57,271 nt of DNA from an actinobacterium SCGC AAA278-I18 (GCA_000378865.1 KB900402.1:1857-59127); one strand, 5' to 3'. Counted from the first letter of the stretch, positions 8,897 through 22,562 are shown. Notes: generated from the sequence alone by a model not told the origin. Numbers and translations are program-made.

Positions 8897-10396
8897 ATGA
8901 GTATTAGAGATAACGCCTCAGTAATGGCTGCTGCTCTTGCCAATAAAGAGATCAGCGCGGTTGAGTTAGCAAACCAACATTATGAGCAGATTGCATCAGT
9001 TGATAAAAATGTGCATGCCTTTTTATATTTAGATAAAGAGGGCGCCCTTGCTCAAGCAAAAGAGGTTGATAAGAAACGTGCTGCTGGTGAGAAATTATCC
9101 CCATTAGCTGGTGTGCCACTTGCACTTAAAGATGTAATGACGCAAAAAGGTGTGCCAACTACCTGTGGTTCTAAAATGCTTGAGGGATGGCGCCCACCAT
9201 ATGACTCAACTGTTGTTACAAAATTAAAGAGTGCTGGCATTGTTATTTTAGGCAAAACTAATATGGATGAGTTTGCAATGGGTTCATCAACTGAAAACTC
9301 AGCCTTTGGCCCAACTCATAACCCTTGGGATCTAACTCGTATACCTGGTGGTTCAGGTGGCGGCTCATCCGCATCACTTGCCGCATATGAAGCACCACTT
9401 GCAATTGGTACAGATACTGGTGGATCAATCCGCCAACCTGCTGCGGTAACTGGAACTGTTGGAGTTAAGCCAACTTATGGCGGTGTTTCTCGTTATGGAT
9501 TAGTTGCATTCTCATCCTCACTCGATCAAGCAGGTCCGTGTGCAAGGACAGTTTTAGATGCAGCCCTTTTGCACCAAGTAATCGCTGGGTTTGATCCAAA
9601 GGATTCCACCAGTATTAATCAAGCAGTACCAGATGTGGTAGCTGCTGCTAAAAAACTAGATATAAAAGGTATGAAGATTGGTGTTGTTAAACAATTAGCT
9701 GGAGATGGCTATCAAAAGGGTGTGGAGAGTAAGTTTAATGAGGCGGTTGCAGAGTTAGTTAAATTAGGGGCTGAGATCATTGAAGTATCTTGCCCAAACT
9801 TTGAGTACGCCTTAGCTGCTTACTACCTAATTGCACCAAGTGAGTGCTCATCAAATCTTGCTCGATTTGATTCAATGCGATTTGGTTTACGCATTGGCGA
9901 TGATGGAGTTAAAGGTGCTGAAGAGGTAATGAACTTAACAAGGCAGGCAGGGTTTGGGCGTGAGGTTAAACGGCGAATCATTCTAGGAACATACGCGCTT
10001 TCTTCTGGATATTACGATGCTTATTACGGCTCAGCGCAAAAGGTGCGCACATTAATTAAACGCGACTTTGATGCTGCCTTTGAAAAATGTGATGTATTAA
10101 TTTCACCTACTGCGCCAACTACTGCATTTAAAATTGGCGAGAAGAGTAATGATCCACTTGCGATGTATTTAAATGATATTGCCACAATTCCAGTAAATAT
10201 GGCTGGTATTGGTGGAATGAGTCTGCCTTGTGGATTAGCTGAGGAAGATAATCTGCCGGTTGGTTTTCAAATTATGTCACCTGCGATGAAGGATGATCGG
10301 ATGTATTTAGTTGGTGGAGCCCTTGAAGCAGCGCTACTTTCTAAATGGGGCAAACCGATATTAGATTTTGCGCCAAAGCTTGCAGGTTCAAAATGA
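8897..10396 (+). CDS. gatA: Glu-tRNA(Gln) amidotransferase subunit A
   Basis: Amidase subunit that releases ammonia from glutamine for Gln-tRNA formation, 499 aa. The amidase signature is clear: the lysine in VPLALKDVM, the [16 protein letters not shown] serine-rich block, and the nucleophile region [16 protein letters not shown], giving the Ser-cisSer-Lys triad of the family. It overlaps gatB by the ATGA arrangement. No glnS is visible in the window, in line with the indirect Gln-tRNA route. Confidence 0.97.
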   Translation: MSIRDNASVMAAALANKEISAVELANQHYEQIASVDKNVHAFLYLDKEGALAQAKEVDKKRAAGEKLSPLAGVPLALKDVMTQKGVPTTCGSKMLEGWRPPYDSTVVTKLKSAGIVILGKTNMDEFAMGSSTENSAFGPTHNPWDLTRIPGGSGGGSSASLAAYEAPLAIGTDTGGSIRQPAAVTGTVGVKPTYGGVSRYGLVAFSSSLDQAGPCARTVLDAALLHQVIAGFDPKDSTSINQAVPDVVAAAKKLDIKGMKIGVVKQLAGDGYQKGVESKFNEAVAELVKLGAEIIEVSCPNFEYALAAYYLIAPSECSSNLARFDSMRFGLRIGDDGVKGAEEVMNLTRQAGFGREVKRRIILGTYALSSGYYDAYYGSAQKVRTLIKRDFDAAFEKCDVLISPTAPTTAFKIGEKSNDPLAMYLNDIATIPVNMAGIGGMSLPCGLAEEDNLPVGFQIMSPAMKDDRMYLVGGALEAALLSKWGKPILDFAPKLAGSK

Positions 10397-11889
10397 GTTT
10401 AAATTACGATCAAGCAATTGAGAAGTATGAGCCAACACTTGGTCTTGAGGTTCATGTTGAGTTAAATACCAAATCAAAGATGTTTTGTGGATGTGCTACT
10501 GAGTTTGGCGCGCAGCCAAATACTCAAACCTGTCCAGTTTGTCTTGGCTTACCAGGTGCGCTACCAGTTGTTAATAAGAAGGCGATCGAAAGCAGCATAT
10601 TAATTGGCTTAGCGCTTAACTGCTCGATTGCGCCATTTTCAAGATTTGCTAGAAAAAATTACTTTTATCCAGATATGCCAAAGAATTTTCAGACCTCTCA
10701 ATACGATGAACCTATCTGTGTTAATGGCTTCTTAGATGTTGAAATCGAGGCAGATGATGGTATGAAGAGTTTTAGAATTGAAATTGAACGGGTACACATG
10801 GAGGAGGACACTGGTAAATCACTTCATGTTGGTGGTTCAACTGGGCGCATTCACGGCGCTGAGTACTCACTCTTAGATTACAACCGCGCTGGTATTCCAT
10901 TGGTTGAAATTGTTACCAAAATAGTTCCTAATACTGGTAAATATGCGCCGCAAGTTGCCCGGGCATATGTGGCTGCCCTGCGCGATATTTTGCGCAGCCT
11001 TAATGTCTCTGATGTAAAGATGGAGCAAGGCTCACTTCGTTGTGATGTTAATTTATCTTTATCAAAGATTGGTAGCGGAAAACTTGGTACAAGGAGTGAG
11101 ACTAAAAATGTTAACTCACTTCGCTCAGTAGAACGGGCAGCAGCTGGTGAGGTGATTAGGCAGGCAAATCGGTTAGAGGCTGGTGAGCGAATTGTGCAGG
11201 AGACTCGTCACTTCTTAGAGGAGAGTGGACAAACTCGTCCTGGAAGATCAAAGGAGCAGGCAGAGGATTACCGATATTTTCCAGAGCCAGATTTAGTTCC
11301 AGTTGCACCAGATGCTAAATGGATTGAAGAGCTTAGAAAAACATTGCCAGAAAAGCCAGCAGCGCGGCGCAAGCGATTACAAACTGCTTGGTCAGTTCCT
11401 GATAAAGAGATGGCAGCGATGGTTAATGCAGAGTTATTAGATACAGTTGAAGAGACGGTAAAACTTGGCGCAGATCCAACTAAGGCACGCAGTTGGTGGC
11501 TAGGAGAGGTATCTAGAGTTGCTAATGACCGAGGAGTTCTACCTACCGAATTGATTTCAGTTAAAGATATTGCTCAAGTTATTGCATTAATAGCAAGTGG
11601 TGAGTTGACCGATAAGTTAGCTAGGCAAGTAGTTGAAGGGGTTATCGCTGGGGAAGGTTCACCAAGTGATGTGATTAGTAAGCGTGGATTAAAGGTTGTC
11701 TCAGATGACTCTGCATTAATGAAGGCGATTGAGGATGCGATCGCTGCTCAGCCAGATACAGCCGAGCGGGTGCGGGGTGGAAATATTCCAGCAGCTGGAG
11801 CGCTAATTGGTGCGGTAATGAAAGCAACTGGTGGACAAGCTGATGCGGCTAAGGTGCGTGAACTATTACTAAAACACTTAGGGCAATAA
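10393..11889 (+). CDS. gatB: Glu-tRNA(Gln) amidotransferase subunit B
   Basis: tRNA-binding and glutamyl-phosphorylating subunit, 498 aa. ATG 10393 overlaps the gatA stop (ATGA) and gives [20 protein letters not shown]. The zinc-binding pattern CGCATEF...CPVC is present, as are [13 protein letters not shown] and the C-terminal YqeY-like tail domain. An in-frame ATG-less extension into gatA back to 10345 is rejected as coding only by chance. Confidence 0.97.
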   Translation: MSLNYDQAIEKYEPTLGLEVHVELNTKSKMFCGCATEFGAQPNTQTCPVCLGLPGALPVVNKKAIESSILIGLALNCSIAPFSRFARKNYFYPDMPKNFQTSQYDEPICVNGFLDVEIEADDGMKSFRIEIERVHMEEDTGKSLHVGGSTGRIHGAEYSLLDYNRAGIPLVEIVTKIVPNTGKYAPQVARAYVAALRDILRSLNVSDVKMEQGSLRCDVNLSLSKIGSGKLGTRSETKNVNSLRSVERAAAGEVIRQANRLEAGERIVQETRHFLEESGQTRPGRSKEQAEDYRYFPEPDLVPVAPDAKWIEELRKTLPEKPAARRKRLQTAWSVPDKEMAAMVNAELLDTVEETVKLGADPTKARSWWLGEVSRVANDRGVLPTELISVKDIAQVIALIASGELTDKLARQVVEGVIAGEGSPSDVISKRGLKVVSDDSALMKAIEDAIAAQPDTAERVRGGNIPAAGALIGAVMKATGGQADAAKVRELLLKHLGQ

Positions 11890-11892
11890 ACT
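11887..11892 (+). promoter_or_regulatory. -10 element of ilvD
   Basis: TAAACT overlaps the gatB stop and lies exactly 6 nt before the ilvD ATG at 11899. No Shine-Dalgarno sequence is present, so leaderless transcription is predicted. Confidence 0.5.
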
Positions 11893-11898
11893 AATCTT

Positions 11899-13590
11899 AT
11901 GAGCGATAACAATCCGCCAAATAAAATGAAGCCAAGATCTGGCTTAGTAACCGATGGTATGGAGCGTGCTCCTGCTCGGGGAATGCTGCGCGCAGTTGGT
12001 ATGAAGGATGAAGATTTTGCTAAACCACAAATTGGTATTGCATCCTCTTGGAATGAAATTACGCCATGTAATTTATCTTTAGATCGTCTAGCTAAAGCAT
12101 CTAAAAAAGGTGTGATTGCTGCCGGTGGTTTTCCAATGCAATTTGGCACTATCTCTGTCTCTGATGGCATCTCAATGGGTCATGAAGGAATGCATTTTTC
12201 TTTAGTATCACGTGAGGTAATTGCTGACTCTGTTGAAACTGTTATGCAGGCAGAGCGGTTCGATGGCATGGTTACCTTCGCAGGTTGTGATAAATCATTA
12301 CCAGCGATGATGATGGCAGCAGCAAGAATGGATGTGGCAAGTGTCTTTGTTTACGCCGGATCTACAATGCCTGGAAAAGTAGATGGCCGCGATGTAACAA
12401 TCATTGATGCATTTGAGGCGGTTGGTGCGTGCGCGCGTGGATTAATCACGCAGGATGAGGTAGATAAAATTGAACGGGCAATCTGTCCAGGTGAGGGTGC
12501 CTGTGGTGGCATGTACACCGCAAACACTATGGCTGCAGTTGGTGAAGCAATTGGCTTATCACTTCCTGGCTCAGCTTCTCCTCCCTCTATTGATAGGCGC
12601 CGTGATGATTACGCTGTTAAATCTGGGGAAGCAGTAGTTGAATTAATCCGTAAGGGAATTACTACTAGACAAATTCTTACCAAGAAAGCATTTGAAAATG
12701 CAATTACAGTTGTTATGGCGCTAGGTGGCTCAACTAATGCTGTTCTGCATTTACTTGCAATTGCCCATGAGGCGGAGGTTGATTTAACACTTGAGGATTT
12801 TCATAGAGTTGGTTCTAAGGTGCCATTGCTTGGGGATTTAAAACCATTTGGTAAGTATGTAATGACTGATGTAGATAAAGTTGGCGGAATTCCGGTAATT
12901 CTTCGTGCGTTATTAGATGCTGGCCTATTACATGGTGATTGTTTAACTGTTACGGGCAAAACAATGGCGGAGAATCTAAAGGATATAACGCCACCAGATC
13001 CAGATGGTGAAATTCTTAAAGCGGTAAGTAATCCACTTTCTCTAGGTGGTGGCATCTCAATTCTTAATGGCTCACTTGCTCCAGATGGCGCAGTTTGTAA
13101 GACAGCTGGAGTTGGCGTTGATCTATTTGAAGGTCCAGCCAAAGTATTTGAAAGAGAACAAGCAGCGATGGATGCATTAGAGAATGGATCAATTGTTGCA
13201 GGTGATGTGGTAGTTATTAGGTATGAGGGACCAAAGGGTGGTCCTGGTATGAGAGAGATGTTAATGATTACTGGCGCAATTAAAGGCGCCGGTCTTGGTA
13301 AATCTGTTTTATTAATTACTGATGGCAGATTCTCTGGTGGCACAACCGGACTTTGCGTTGGACATGTTGCCCCAGAAGCTGTTGATGGTGGTCCAATTGC
13401 ATTTGTTAAAAATGGTGATCGAGTAAGAATCGACACAAAAAATCGAAAATTAGATTTATTAGTAGATGAAAAAGAGATGAGTGAGCGAAAGAAAAGTTTT
13501 AAACCAGTCCCACATAAATACCGCCGCGGGGTATTAGCTAAGTATTCAAAGTTAGTCGGTAGTGCTGCAAAGGGTGCGGTCTGCGATTAA
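11899..13590 (+). CDS. ilvD: Dihydroxy-acid dehydratase
   Basis: Fe-S enzyme forming 2-keto acids in valine, isoleucine and pantothenate synthesis, 563 aa. The family motifs [14 protein letters not shown] and [16 protein letters not shown] carry the cluster cysteines, and the C-terminal [21 protein letters not shown] block is present. It has its own apparent promoter and is separated from the ilvB operon by a 241-nt leader region. It therefore probably escapes the attenuation that controls ilvBNC. Confidence 0.96.
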   Translation: MSDNNPPNKMKPRSGLVTDGMERAPARGMLRAVGMKDEDFAKPQIGIASSWNEITPCNLSLDRLAKASKKGVIAAGGFPMQFGTISVSDGISMGHEGMHFSLVSREVIADSVETVMQAERFDGMVTFAGCDKSLPAMMMAAARMDVASVFVYAGSTMPGKVDGRDVTIIDAFEAVGACARGLITQDEVDKIERAICPGEGACGGMYTANTMAAVGEAIGLSLPGSASPPSIDRRRDDYAVKSGEAVVELIRKGITTRQILTKKAFENAITVVMALGGSTNAVLHLLAIAHEAEVDLTLEDFHRVGSKVPLLGDLKPFGKYVMTDVDKVGGIPVILRALLDAGLLHGDCLTVTGKTMAENLKDITPPDPDGEILKAVSNPLSLGGGISILNGSLAPDGAVCKTAGVGVDLFEGPAKVFEREQAAMDALENGSIVAGDVVVIRYEGPKGGPGMREMLMITGAIKGAGLGKSVLLITDGRFSGGTTGLCVGHVAPEAVDGGPIAFVKNGDRVRIDTKNRKLDLLVDEKEMSERKKSFKPVPHKYRRGVLAKYSKLVGSAAKGAVCD

Positions 13591-13599
13591 TTGCAGTTT

Positions 13600-13608
13600 T
13601 GTTATAGT
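13600..13608 (+). promoter_or_regulatory. Extended -10 promoter of the ilvB operon leader
   Basis: TGTTATAGT fits an extended -10 (TGn plus TATAGT at 13603-13608), starting 10 nt after the ilvD stop. No good -35 is seen 17 nt upstream. A start near 13615 would give a leader RNA of about 215 nt before ilvB. Confidence 0.5.
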
Positions 13609-13677
13609 CACGCTCAAATATTGAGATCGAAATCTACCAGGTTGACTAGACCCAACTACACCTGAGAAACTACGGCC

Positions 13678-13752
13678 ATGAAGAACACTTCGCTAATCTC
13701 ACAAATCGCGATCACATCTGTGGTCGTGGTGATTATCGAGCGTGCGCGCTAA
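13678..13752 (+). CDS. Branched-chain amino acid leader peptide (attenuator)
   Basis: A 24-codon reading frame starting MKNTSLISQIAITS and continuing with four Val (residues 15-18), two Ile, then ERAR and TAA. Ten of 24 residues are Leu, Ile or Val. It lies in the ilvD-ilvB gap and is followed 19 nt later by an intrinsic terminator, the arrangement of a transcription attenuator. Shortage of charged tRNA-Val or tRNA-Ile would stall the ribosome and raise ilvB operon expression. Similar ilvB leaders are known in other actinobacteria. The ribosome site is weak. It is far below usual gene-calling length. Confidence 0.85.
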   Translation: MKNTSLISQIAITSVVVVIIERAR

Positions 13753-13772
13753 CAGAAATAGTTAGTTCGCAC
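13742..13772 (+). promoter_or_regulatory. Leader hairpin over the leader-peptide stop codon
   Basis: GTGCG (13742-13746) pairs with CGCAC (13768-13772) and CTAAC (13749-13753) with GTTAG (13761-13765), around a 2x2 internal loop. It includes the TAA of the leader peptide and shares base 13772 with the terminator stem. A ribosome ending translation would melt it. Its exact part in attenuation is inference. Confidence 0.5.
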
Positions 13773-13802
13773 CCCTCAGATAAAACTGGGGGGTTTTGTT
13801 TT
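13772..13802 (+). terminator. Attenuator terminator upstream of ilvB
   Basis: CCCCTCAG (13772-13779) pairs with CTGGGGGG (13786-13793) over 8 bp including one U-G pair, loop ATAAAA, followed by TTTTGTTTT (13794-13802). It ends 29 nt before the ilvB ATG. Confidence 0.85.
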
Positions 13803-13831
13803 AGATAAGCAACTAGTTAAGAGAGGAAGCG

Positions 13832-15568
13832 ATGAGCAAGATGAATGGTGCGCAAAGTTTAATTAACGCACTTGAGGCTGCTGGGGTTGATGTCATGTTT
13901 GGCATACCAGGCGGTGCAATTCTTCCTGCTTATGATCCGATCTTTGATTCAAAGATTCGCCATATTTTAGTTCGCCATGAGCAAGGTGCCGGGCACGCTG
14001 CAACTGGATATGCTCAAGCAACTGGTCGAGTTGGAGTTTGTATTGCCACCTCAGGTCCTGGTGCCACAAATTTAGTAACACCACTTGCTGATGCTCAAAT
14101 GGACTCAGTTCCAATTGTGGCTATTACTGGACAGGTACCATCTGCAGCGATTGGTACCGATGCTTTTCAAGAGGCTGATATTCGCGGCGTTACCATGCCA
14201 GTTACCAAACATAATTACTTAATTACTGATCCAGCTGATATCCCACGAGCAATTGCGGAGGCATTTTATATTGCAAGCACTGGTCGCCCCGGTGCAGTGC
14301 TAGTTGATATTGCCAAAGATGCGTTGCAGAAAGAGACCACTTTTAACTATCCAAAAAATGTTTCACTAGCTGGCTATAACCCAGTAGTTGAACCAAAACA
14401 ATCTGCTGTCCTTGATGCAGCAGCATTAATTGCTCAATCAAAGAAGCCAGTGCTCTATGTTGGTGGCGGAGTTATTAAAGCTAATGCGGCAAAAGAGTTA
14501 ATGCAGCTTGCAGAGATTACCGGTGTGCCAGTTGTGACAACTTTGATGGCACGAGGTGCATTCCCTGATTCGCACAAGCAACATCTTGGTATGCCTGGTA
14601 TGCATGGCACAGTTGCCGCGGTTACCGCATTACAAAAGGCAGATTTGCTAATTACCTTAGGCGCTAGATTTGATGACCGAGTAACTGGCAAGCTCTCTAC
14701 CTTTGCACCAAAAGCTAAAATTATTCACGCCGATATTGATCCAGCAGAGATTGGTAAGAATCGCCATGCCGATGTTGCATTGGTAGGAGATCTTAAAAAT
14801 ATCTTGCGAGCGTTAAACCCTGCTACTAAAGCAGCTCTTGCAAAATCTGCGCCAGATTTAACACCATGGCTTAATGAGGTTTATGGCTGGAGATCAAAGT
14901 TTCCACTTGGTTATGACAAACCATCTGATGGCTCTGTCTCACCACAGAATGTAATTGAGCGAATTGGCAAAATCTCAGGTCCTGACACAATATTTACAGC
15001 AGGTGTTGGCCAACATCAGATGTGGGCATCCCAATTTATTGGTTATGAAAAACCTAGAACCTGGCTTAACTCAGGTGGCTTAGGAACGATGGGTTATGCA
15101 GTACCTGCTGCAATGGGGGCAAAGGTAGGAGCTCCTGACACAACAGTCTGGGCAATTGATGGTGATGGTTGTTTTCAAATGACAAATCAAGAGTTAGTAA
15201 CTTGTGCAATAAATAATATTCCAATCAAGGTTGCAGTAATTAATAATGAATCACTAGGAATGGTTCGCCAGTGGCAGACTTTGTTTTATAACCAGCGGTA
15301 TTCAAATACCGATCTGCACTCAAAGCGGATTCCGGATTTTAAATTACTAGCTGAGGCGATGGGTTGTGTGGGACTTCGATGTGAGCGACCTGAGGATGTT
15401 GATAAGACAATTGAGGCTGCAATGGAGATTAATGATCGACCAGTTGTAGTTGATTTTAATGTTCACCGTGATGCAATGGTTTGGCCGATGGTGGCAGCTG
15501 GCACATCAAATGATGATATTACTGTTGCCAGATCTATGGCTCCAGTATGGGATTCACAGGAGTTGTAA
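13832..15568 (+). CDS. ilvB: Acetolactate synthase, large subunit
   Basis: TPP/FAD-dependent enzyme condensing pyruvate (or pyruvate and 2-ketobutyrate), the first common step of valine and isoleucine synthesis; 578 aa. The catalytic-Glu region [18 protein letters not shown] and the TPP motif IDGDGCFQM...NN are present. ATG 13832 follows AGAGGAAG. It is the first gene of the attenuated operon, and its stop overlaps the ilvN start by one base (TAATG). Confidence 0.96.
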   Translation: MSKMNGAQSLINALEAAGVDVMFGIPGGAILPAYDPIFDSKIRHILVRHEQGAGHAATGYAQATGRVGVCIATSGPGATNLVTPLADAQMDSVPIVAITGQVPSAAIGTDAFQEADIRGVTMPVTKHNYLITDPADIPRAIAEAFYIASTGRPGAVLVDIAKDALQKETTFNYPKNVSLAGYNPVVEPKQSAVLDAAALIAQSKKPVLYVGGGVIKANAAKELMQLAEITGVPVVTTLMARGAFPDSHKQHLGMPGMHGTVAAVTALQKADLLITLGARFDDRVTGKLSTFAPKAKIIHADIDPAEIGKNRHADVALVGDLKNILRALNPATKAALAKSAPDLTPWLNEVYGWRSKFPLGYDKPSDGSVSPQNVIERIGKISGPDTIFTAGVGQHQMWASQFIGYEKPRTWLNSGGLGTMGYAVPAAMGAKVGAPDTTVWAIDGDGCFQMTNQELVTCAINNIPIKVAVINNESLGMVRQWQTLFYNQRYSNTDLHSKRIPDFKLLAEAMGCVGLRCERPEDVDKTIEAAMEINDRPVVVDFNVHRDAMVWPMVAAGTSNDDITVARSMAPVWDSQEL

Positions 15569-16119
15569 TGGCAATCCACACATTAGCGGTTTTAGTTGAG
15601 AACTCACCTGGTGTTCTAGCACGGGTTGCTTCATTGTTTTCTCGTCGTGGTTACAACATTGATTCACTCGCTGTTGGTCCAACTGAGAATCCAAAGGTTT
15701 CTCGTATGACTATTGTTTTAAATTTAGAAGGGCATGCTTTAGATCAAGTGAGCGCACAATTATTTAAATTAGTAAATGTAATCGGCATCTCTGAGATGAA
15801 GGATTCTGATTCACTAAAACGAGAGATTTTATTAGTTAAGGTGGCAAATAATGCTGCTAATAAAGAGGTTGCAAGTAAGCATAAGGCGGTTATTTCAGAT
15901 GAAACAACAACAACTATCTCAATAGAGGCGGTTGGGCAATCATTTGAGATTGAAGCACTACTTGCAGATTTAAAGCCAAATGAAATTCGAGAGTTAGTTC
16001 AATCAGGCTTGGTGGCATTAGAGCGGGGCGCCAGCACCTTGGCAGACCGTACGCTAAGCACCATGGGAACTGCTAACGAGTCAGATCCAAATAGTTCCAC
16101 AGCTGATTACCAGAATTAA
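15568..16119 (+). CDS. ilvN: Acetolactate synthase, small regulatory subunit
   Basis: Regulatory partner of IlvB that confers valine feedback inhibition in the family, 183 aa. It has an N-terminal ACT domain (HTLAVLVENSPGVLARVASLF, then RRGYNIDSLAVGPTE) and an ACT-like C-terminal domain. The start is ATG 15568, overlapping the ilvB stop, with AGGAG upstream; the frame extends into ilvB without use. Confidence 0.96.
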   Translation: MAIHTLAVLVENSPGVLARVASLFSRRGYNIDSLAVGPTENPKVSRMTIVLNLEGHALDQVSAQLFKLVNVIGISEMKDSDSLKREILLVKVANNAANKEVASKHKAVISDETTTTISIEAVGQSFEIEALLADLKPNEIRELVQSGLVALERGASTLADRTLSTMGTANESDPNSSTADYQN

Positions 16120-16133
16120 CTACTATCAAATAA

Positions 16134-18773
<2,640 letters not shown>

Positions 18774-18777
<4 letters not shown>

Positions 18778-19811
18778 AGAGTTTTAATTTAGCAGTCATT
18801 GCCGGTGATGGAATTGGACCAGAGGTAGTAGCTGAAGGCATAAAGGTACTAGATGTCATTGCAAAAAAATATGATCTAGCCTTTAACAAAATAGATTATG
18901 AATTAGGTGCTGCTTATTGGCATAAGACTGGTGAAACACTTCCTGATTCAGTAATGGCAGAGCTTGCAAAAGCGGATGTGATTTTATTGGGAGCGGTTGG
19001 GGATCCAACTGTGCCAAGTGGTGTATTAGAGCGAGGATTACTACTTAAATTACGTTTTGCTTTTGAGCATTACATAAATCTGCGGCCAGCAAAGTTATTT
19101 CCTGGCGTTACCTCACCAATTACAAATAATAAAGGTATTGATTTCATAGTAGTTAGAGAGGGAACTGAAGGTTTATATGTTGGTGCTGGCTCAATAAAGG
19201 ATGAGGGCACAAACAAAGAGCTAGCAATTGAGGAGTCTATTAATACCTATAAAGGTATCGAGCGAGTCATTAGAGATGCATTTGGTAGAGCGATGGCACG
19301 TCCTCGTAAGAAACTTACCTTAGTTCATAAGAACAATGTATTAACTAGAGCAGGTGGTCTTTGGACTCGAGTATTTAATGAGGTAGCAAAGGATTTTCCG
19401 CAAGTAACAACAGATTATCTACATGTTGATGCTGCCTCAATGTTTTTTGTAACAAACCCAGAGCGCTTTGATGTAGTGGTAACTGATAATCTATTTGGTG
19501 ACATAATTACTGATATTGCAGCTGCAATCTGTGGTGGAATTGGACTAGCAGCTAGTGGCAATATCAATCCAACCGGTGCCTTTCCTTCTATGTTTGAACC
19601 AGTTCATGGCTCAGCCCCTGATATTGCTGGAAAGAACTTAGCTGATCCAACTGCAACTGTATTATCTGTTGCCATGATGTTAAATCACCTAGGGCAGAGC
19701 CAAGCTGCAAGTGATGTTGAAGCAGCAGTTGCCAAGGATTTGGTAAGCCGTGGTGATAAGAAGCGCTCTACAACTGAAATTGGTGATGCATTGGTAAAGG
19801 CTCTCTCATGA
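18774..19811 (+). CDS. leuB: 3-isopropylmalate dehydrogenase
   Basis: NAD-dependent oxidative decarboxylase, 345 aa. [17 protein letters not shown] at the N terminus and the [19 protein letters not shown] block are typical. It normally serves leucine synthesis; in the citramalate route the same enzyme also oxidises erythro-3-methylmalate, which fits the cimA gene two positions downstream. It overlaps serA and ilvE by ATGA junctions. leuA, leuC and leuD are not in the window. Confidence 0.93.
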
Positions 19812-20893
19812 AGGTAATTAGTAAACCAAATACGAAGCCGCTAGATGCAGCAGAGCGTAATAAAAGAGTTGCCGAGCCTGGCTTTGGTAAGTACTACACC
19901 GACAATATGGTTATTGCCCAGTGGAGTGAAGCAACTGGTTGGTCTGATGCAACATTGCAGGCCTATGGTCCACTCTCATTAGATCCTGCCACCATGGTTT
20001 TTCACTATGGCCAAGAGATATTTGAAGGAATGAAGGCTTATACCCAACCAGATGGCGGTATTTCATTATTTAGACCAGAGGCAAATGCAAAACGTTTTGC
20101 AAAATCAGCGGCCAGAATTACGTTGCCACAGATGCCAGTTGAATTTTTTGTGCAAACAGTTGAGGAGTTAGTTAAGCAAGATAAGGGTTGGGTGCCAAGT
20201 AAAGTTGGTGAATCTTTATATTTACGCCCCTTTATGATTGCAACTGAGGTTGGACTTGGCGTTCGTCCATCTAATCACGCAACCTATGTATTAATTGCCA
20301 CCCCTGCTGCTGCTTACTTTAACGCAGCAAAAGCGGTAACAGTTTGGATCTCAACTGAGTATGTCAGAGCAGCATTAGGTGGCACAGGGGAAGCAAAGTG
20401 CGGTGGAAATTACGCAGCCTCACTCCTTGCACAAAAACAAGCAGCACAAGAGGGTTGTGATCAGGTTGCATATATTGATGCGGTAGAACGCAAGTGGGTA
20501 GAGGAGATGGGTGGCATGAATCTCTACTTTATTAAGGGAAGTGGCAAAGCAGCCAAGATAATGACGCCAAAACTAACCGGCACATTACTTCCTGGCATAA
20601 CCCGTGATTCAATTCTAACTTTAGCTAATGATCTTGGATATAAAACTGAGGAAACCATGATTTCAATTGATGATTGGCGTGATGGGGTTAAATCTGGTGA
20701 GATCACTGAAATCTTTGCTTGTGGCACCGCCGCTGTTGTCTCTGCAGTAGGGGCAGCAAAAAGTGTTCATGGCACTTGGCAAACTGGTGATGGAAATCCT
20801 GGCGTAATTACCAATGAGATTCGCGCAGCACTTCTTGGAATTCAACATGGCTCTGCCCCAGATAAGTATGGCTGGAATAAGCGGATTATCTGA
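19808..20893 (+). CDS. ilvE: Branched-chain amino acid aminotransferase
   Basis: PLP-dependent transaminase for the last step of Val, Ile and Leu synthesis, 361 aa (the long type II form). The PLP lysine is K197 in [16 protein letters not shown], and [10 protein letters not shown] and the [13 protein letters not shown] region match. It is joined to leuB by an ATGA overlap and to cimA by TGATG. Confidence 0.95.
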   Translation: MKVISKPNTKPLDAAERNKRVAEPGFGKYYTDNMVIAQWSEATGWSDATLQAYGPLSLDPATMVFHYGQEIFEGMKAYTQPDGGISLFRPEANAKRFAKSAARITLPQMPVEFFVQTVEELVKQDKGWVPSKVGESLYLRPFMIATEVGLGVRPSNHATYVLIATPAAAYFNAAKAVTVWISTEYVRAALGGTGEAKCGGNYAASLLAQKQAAQEGCDQVAYIDAVERKWVEEMGGMNLYFIKGSGKAAKIMTPKLTGTLLPGITRDSILTLANDLGYKTEETMISIDDWRDGVKSGEITEIFACGTAAVVSAVGAAKSVHGTWQTGDGNPGVITNEIRAALLGIQHGSAPDKYGWNKRII

Positions 20894-22479
20894 TGACTAT
20901 TAATGATTCATTTCATATCTATGACACCACACTTCGCGATGGCGCCCAACAAGAGGGATTAAATCTCTCTGTCCACGACAAGTTAACTATTGCTCGGCAT
21001 CTAGATGATTTAGGTGTTGGTTTTATTGAAGGTGGTTGGCCAGGGGCTAATCCAAAAGACACTGAGTTTTTTAAATTAGCTCAAACTGAGTTAAAGCTAA
21101 AGAATGCAACCTTTGTAGCCTTTGGTGCAACTAGAAGGCCTGGAGTTAAAGCTGCCGATGATCAACTACTACGGGCATTGCAAGATTCAAAGGCGCCGGT
21201 AGTAACTTTGGTTGCAAAGAGTCATGATCGCCATGTTGATCTTGCGCTTAAGACTGATCTTGATCAAAATCTTGCGATGATCACCGACTCTATTAAGTTT
21301 TTAAAAGCAGGCGGACAAAGAGTTTTCTTAGATGCAGAGCACTTCTTTGATGGTTACCTATCTAATAAGGCATACGCACTTGAGGTGGTAAGAGCTGCGG
21401 TTGAGGCAGGAGCTGATGTTGTAGCACTTTGTGACACAAATGGCGGAATGCTCCCTGATCAATTATCAAATATTGTTCATGAGGTATTAACCTCTTCATC
21501 TGCTCGGCTTGGTATTCATTGCCACAATGACACAGGGTGCGCTGTTGCTAACTCACTTGCTGCAATCTCTGCCGGTGTTACCCATGTGCAAGGAACATTA
21601 AATGGATATGGTGAGCGAACAGGCAATGCCGATTTAGTAAATATCATTGCAAATCTTGAATTAAAGAAAGATAAATTAGTACTACCACAAGGAAAATTGC
21701 AGGAGGCATTTCGTATTTCTCACGCTGTTGCAGAAATTACAAATGTGGCGCCAAGTGCGCGCCAACCATATGTTGGCACCTCAGCCTTTGCTCATAAAGC
21801 AGGGCTTCATGCATCTGCAATCAAGGTAGATCCAATGATGTATCAACACGAAACCCCAGAATCAGTTGGAAATGACATGCGAATGTTGGTCTCTGAGATG
21901 GCAGGCCGGGCTTCAATCGAACTTAAATCAGCAGAGCTTGGAATTGATTTGGGTGGAGATAAAGATTTAATTGGCCGAGTAGTTGAAAAGGTTAAGGATC
22001 TTGAAGGTAAAGGCTTCACCTTTGAAGCAGCTGATGCCTCATTTGAATTACTACTTCGCACCGAAGTTTTAGGTAAGAGGCCAAGCTTTTTCACCATCGA
22101 AGACTGGCAAACCACAGTTCACCAAGATGAATCTGGGAAGGTAACTTCAAAGGCAACTGTAAAGATAAATGCAAAGGGTGAAACAATTTCAGCCCAAGGT
22201 GTTGGAAATGGTCCAGTTAACGCAATTGATAACGCACTTCGTTCTGGTCTTGAGAAGTTTTATCCAGAGCTTTCAAAACTTGAGTTAACTGATTACAAAG
22301 TTCGTATTTTAGAAGGCCGTCTTGGCACCGGGGCAGTAACTAGAGTTTTGGTTGAAACAAGTGATGGAAATGGCGAGTGGAGCACAGTTGGCGTTCATGA
22401 GAACGTAATTGCCGCCTCAGCAATGGCATTAGATGACGCGGTTACCTATGGCTTACTTAGGCAGGGAAGAACGCCATAA
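20893..22479 (+). CDS. cimA: (R)-citramalate synthase
   Basis: Condenses acetyl-CoA with pyruvate to citramalate, giving 2-ketobutyrate for isoleucine without threonine dehydratase; 528 aa. The HMGL-like TIM barrel starts YDTTLRDGAQQEGLNLSV, with the metal site HCHNDTGCAVANSLA and a C-terminal LeuA-dimer regulatory domain. GGWPGANPKD and the overall length favour CimA over 2-isopropylmalate synthase. It is the last gene of the ilvB operon. Substrate choice is from family resemblance and context. Confidence 0.88.
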   Translation: MTINDSFHIYDTTLRDGAQQEGLNLSVHDKLTIARHLDDLGVGFIEGGWPGANPKDTEFFKLAQTELKLKNATFVAFGATRRPGVKAADDQLLRALQDSKAPVVTLVAKSHDRHVDLALKTDLDQNLAMITDSIKFLKAGGQRVFLDAEHFFDGYLSNKAYALEVVRAAVEAGADVVALCDTNGGMLPDQLSNIVHEVLTSSSARLGIHCHNDTGCAVANSLAAISAGVTHVQGTLNGYGERTGNADLVNIIANLELKKDKLVLPQGKLQEAFRISHAVAEITNVAPSARQPYVGTSAFAHKAGLHASAIKVDPMMYQHETPESVGNDMRMLVSEMAGRASIELKSAELGIDLGGDKDLIGRVVEKVKDLEGKGFTFEAADASFELLLRTEVLGKRPSFFTIEDWQTTVHQDESGKVTSKATVKINAKGETISAQGVGNGPVNAIDNALRSGLEKFYPELSKLELTDYKVRILEGRLGTGAVTRVLVETSDGNGEWSTVGVHENVIAASAMALDDAVTYGLLRQGRTP

Positions 22480-22526
22480 ATTTTTAAGTATTTTCCAAAT
22501 ATGGACCTAAAATCTTAATTTAGGCT

Positions 22527-22532
22527 TATACT
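22527..22532 (+). promoter_or_regulatory. Possible -10 of the SGNH-like gene
   Basis: TATACT at 22527-22532 directly follows TAGGCT at 22521-22526 in the 87-nt gap after cimA. Either could serve as -10. No convincing -35 is visible. Confidence 0.35.
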
Positions 22533-22554
22533 CATTCCGCTCCTACTAAATCTT

Positions 22555-22562
22555 GGGGGGGG
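22555..22562 (+). repeat. Homopolymeric G8 tract before a start codon
   Basis: Eight consecutive G end 4 nt before the ATG at 22567, in an AT-rich gap. The tract occupies the ribosome-binding position. Such tracts can change length by slippage, but they also attract assembly errors. Confidence 0.75.

Noticed and set aside
12801-13436. Minus-strand open frame of 211 codons inside ilvD
   Set aside because: It lies wholly antisense to a well-conserved gene, has no promoter or ribosome site, and its composition mirrors ilvD codon bias.
13591-13831. T-box or riboswitch in the ilvD-ilvB gap
   Set aside because: No T-box sequence or specifier-loop architecture is visible; a leader peptide plus terminator explains the region.
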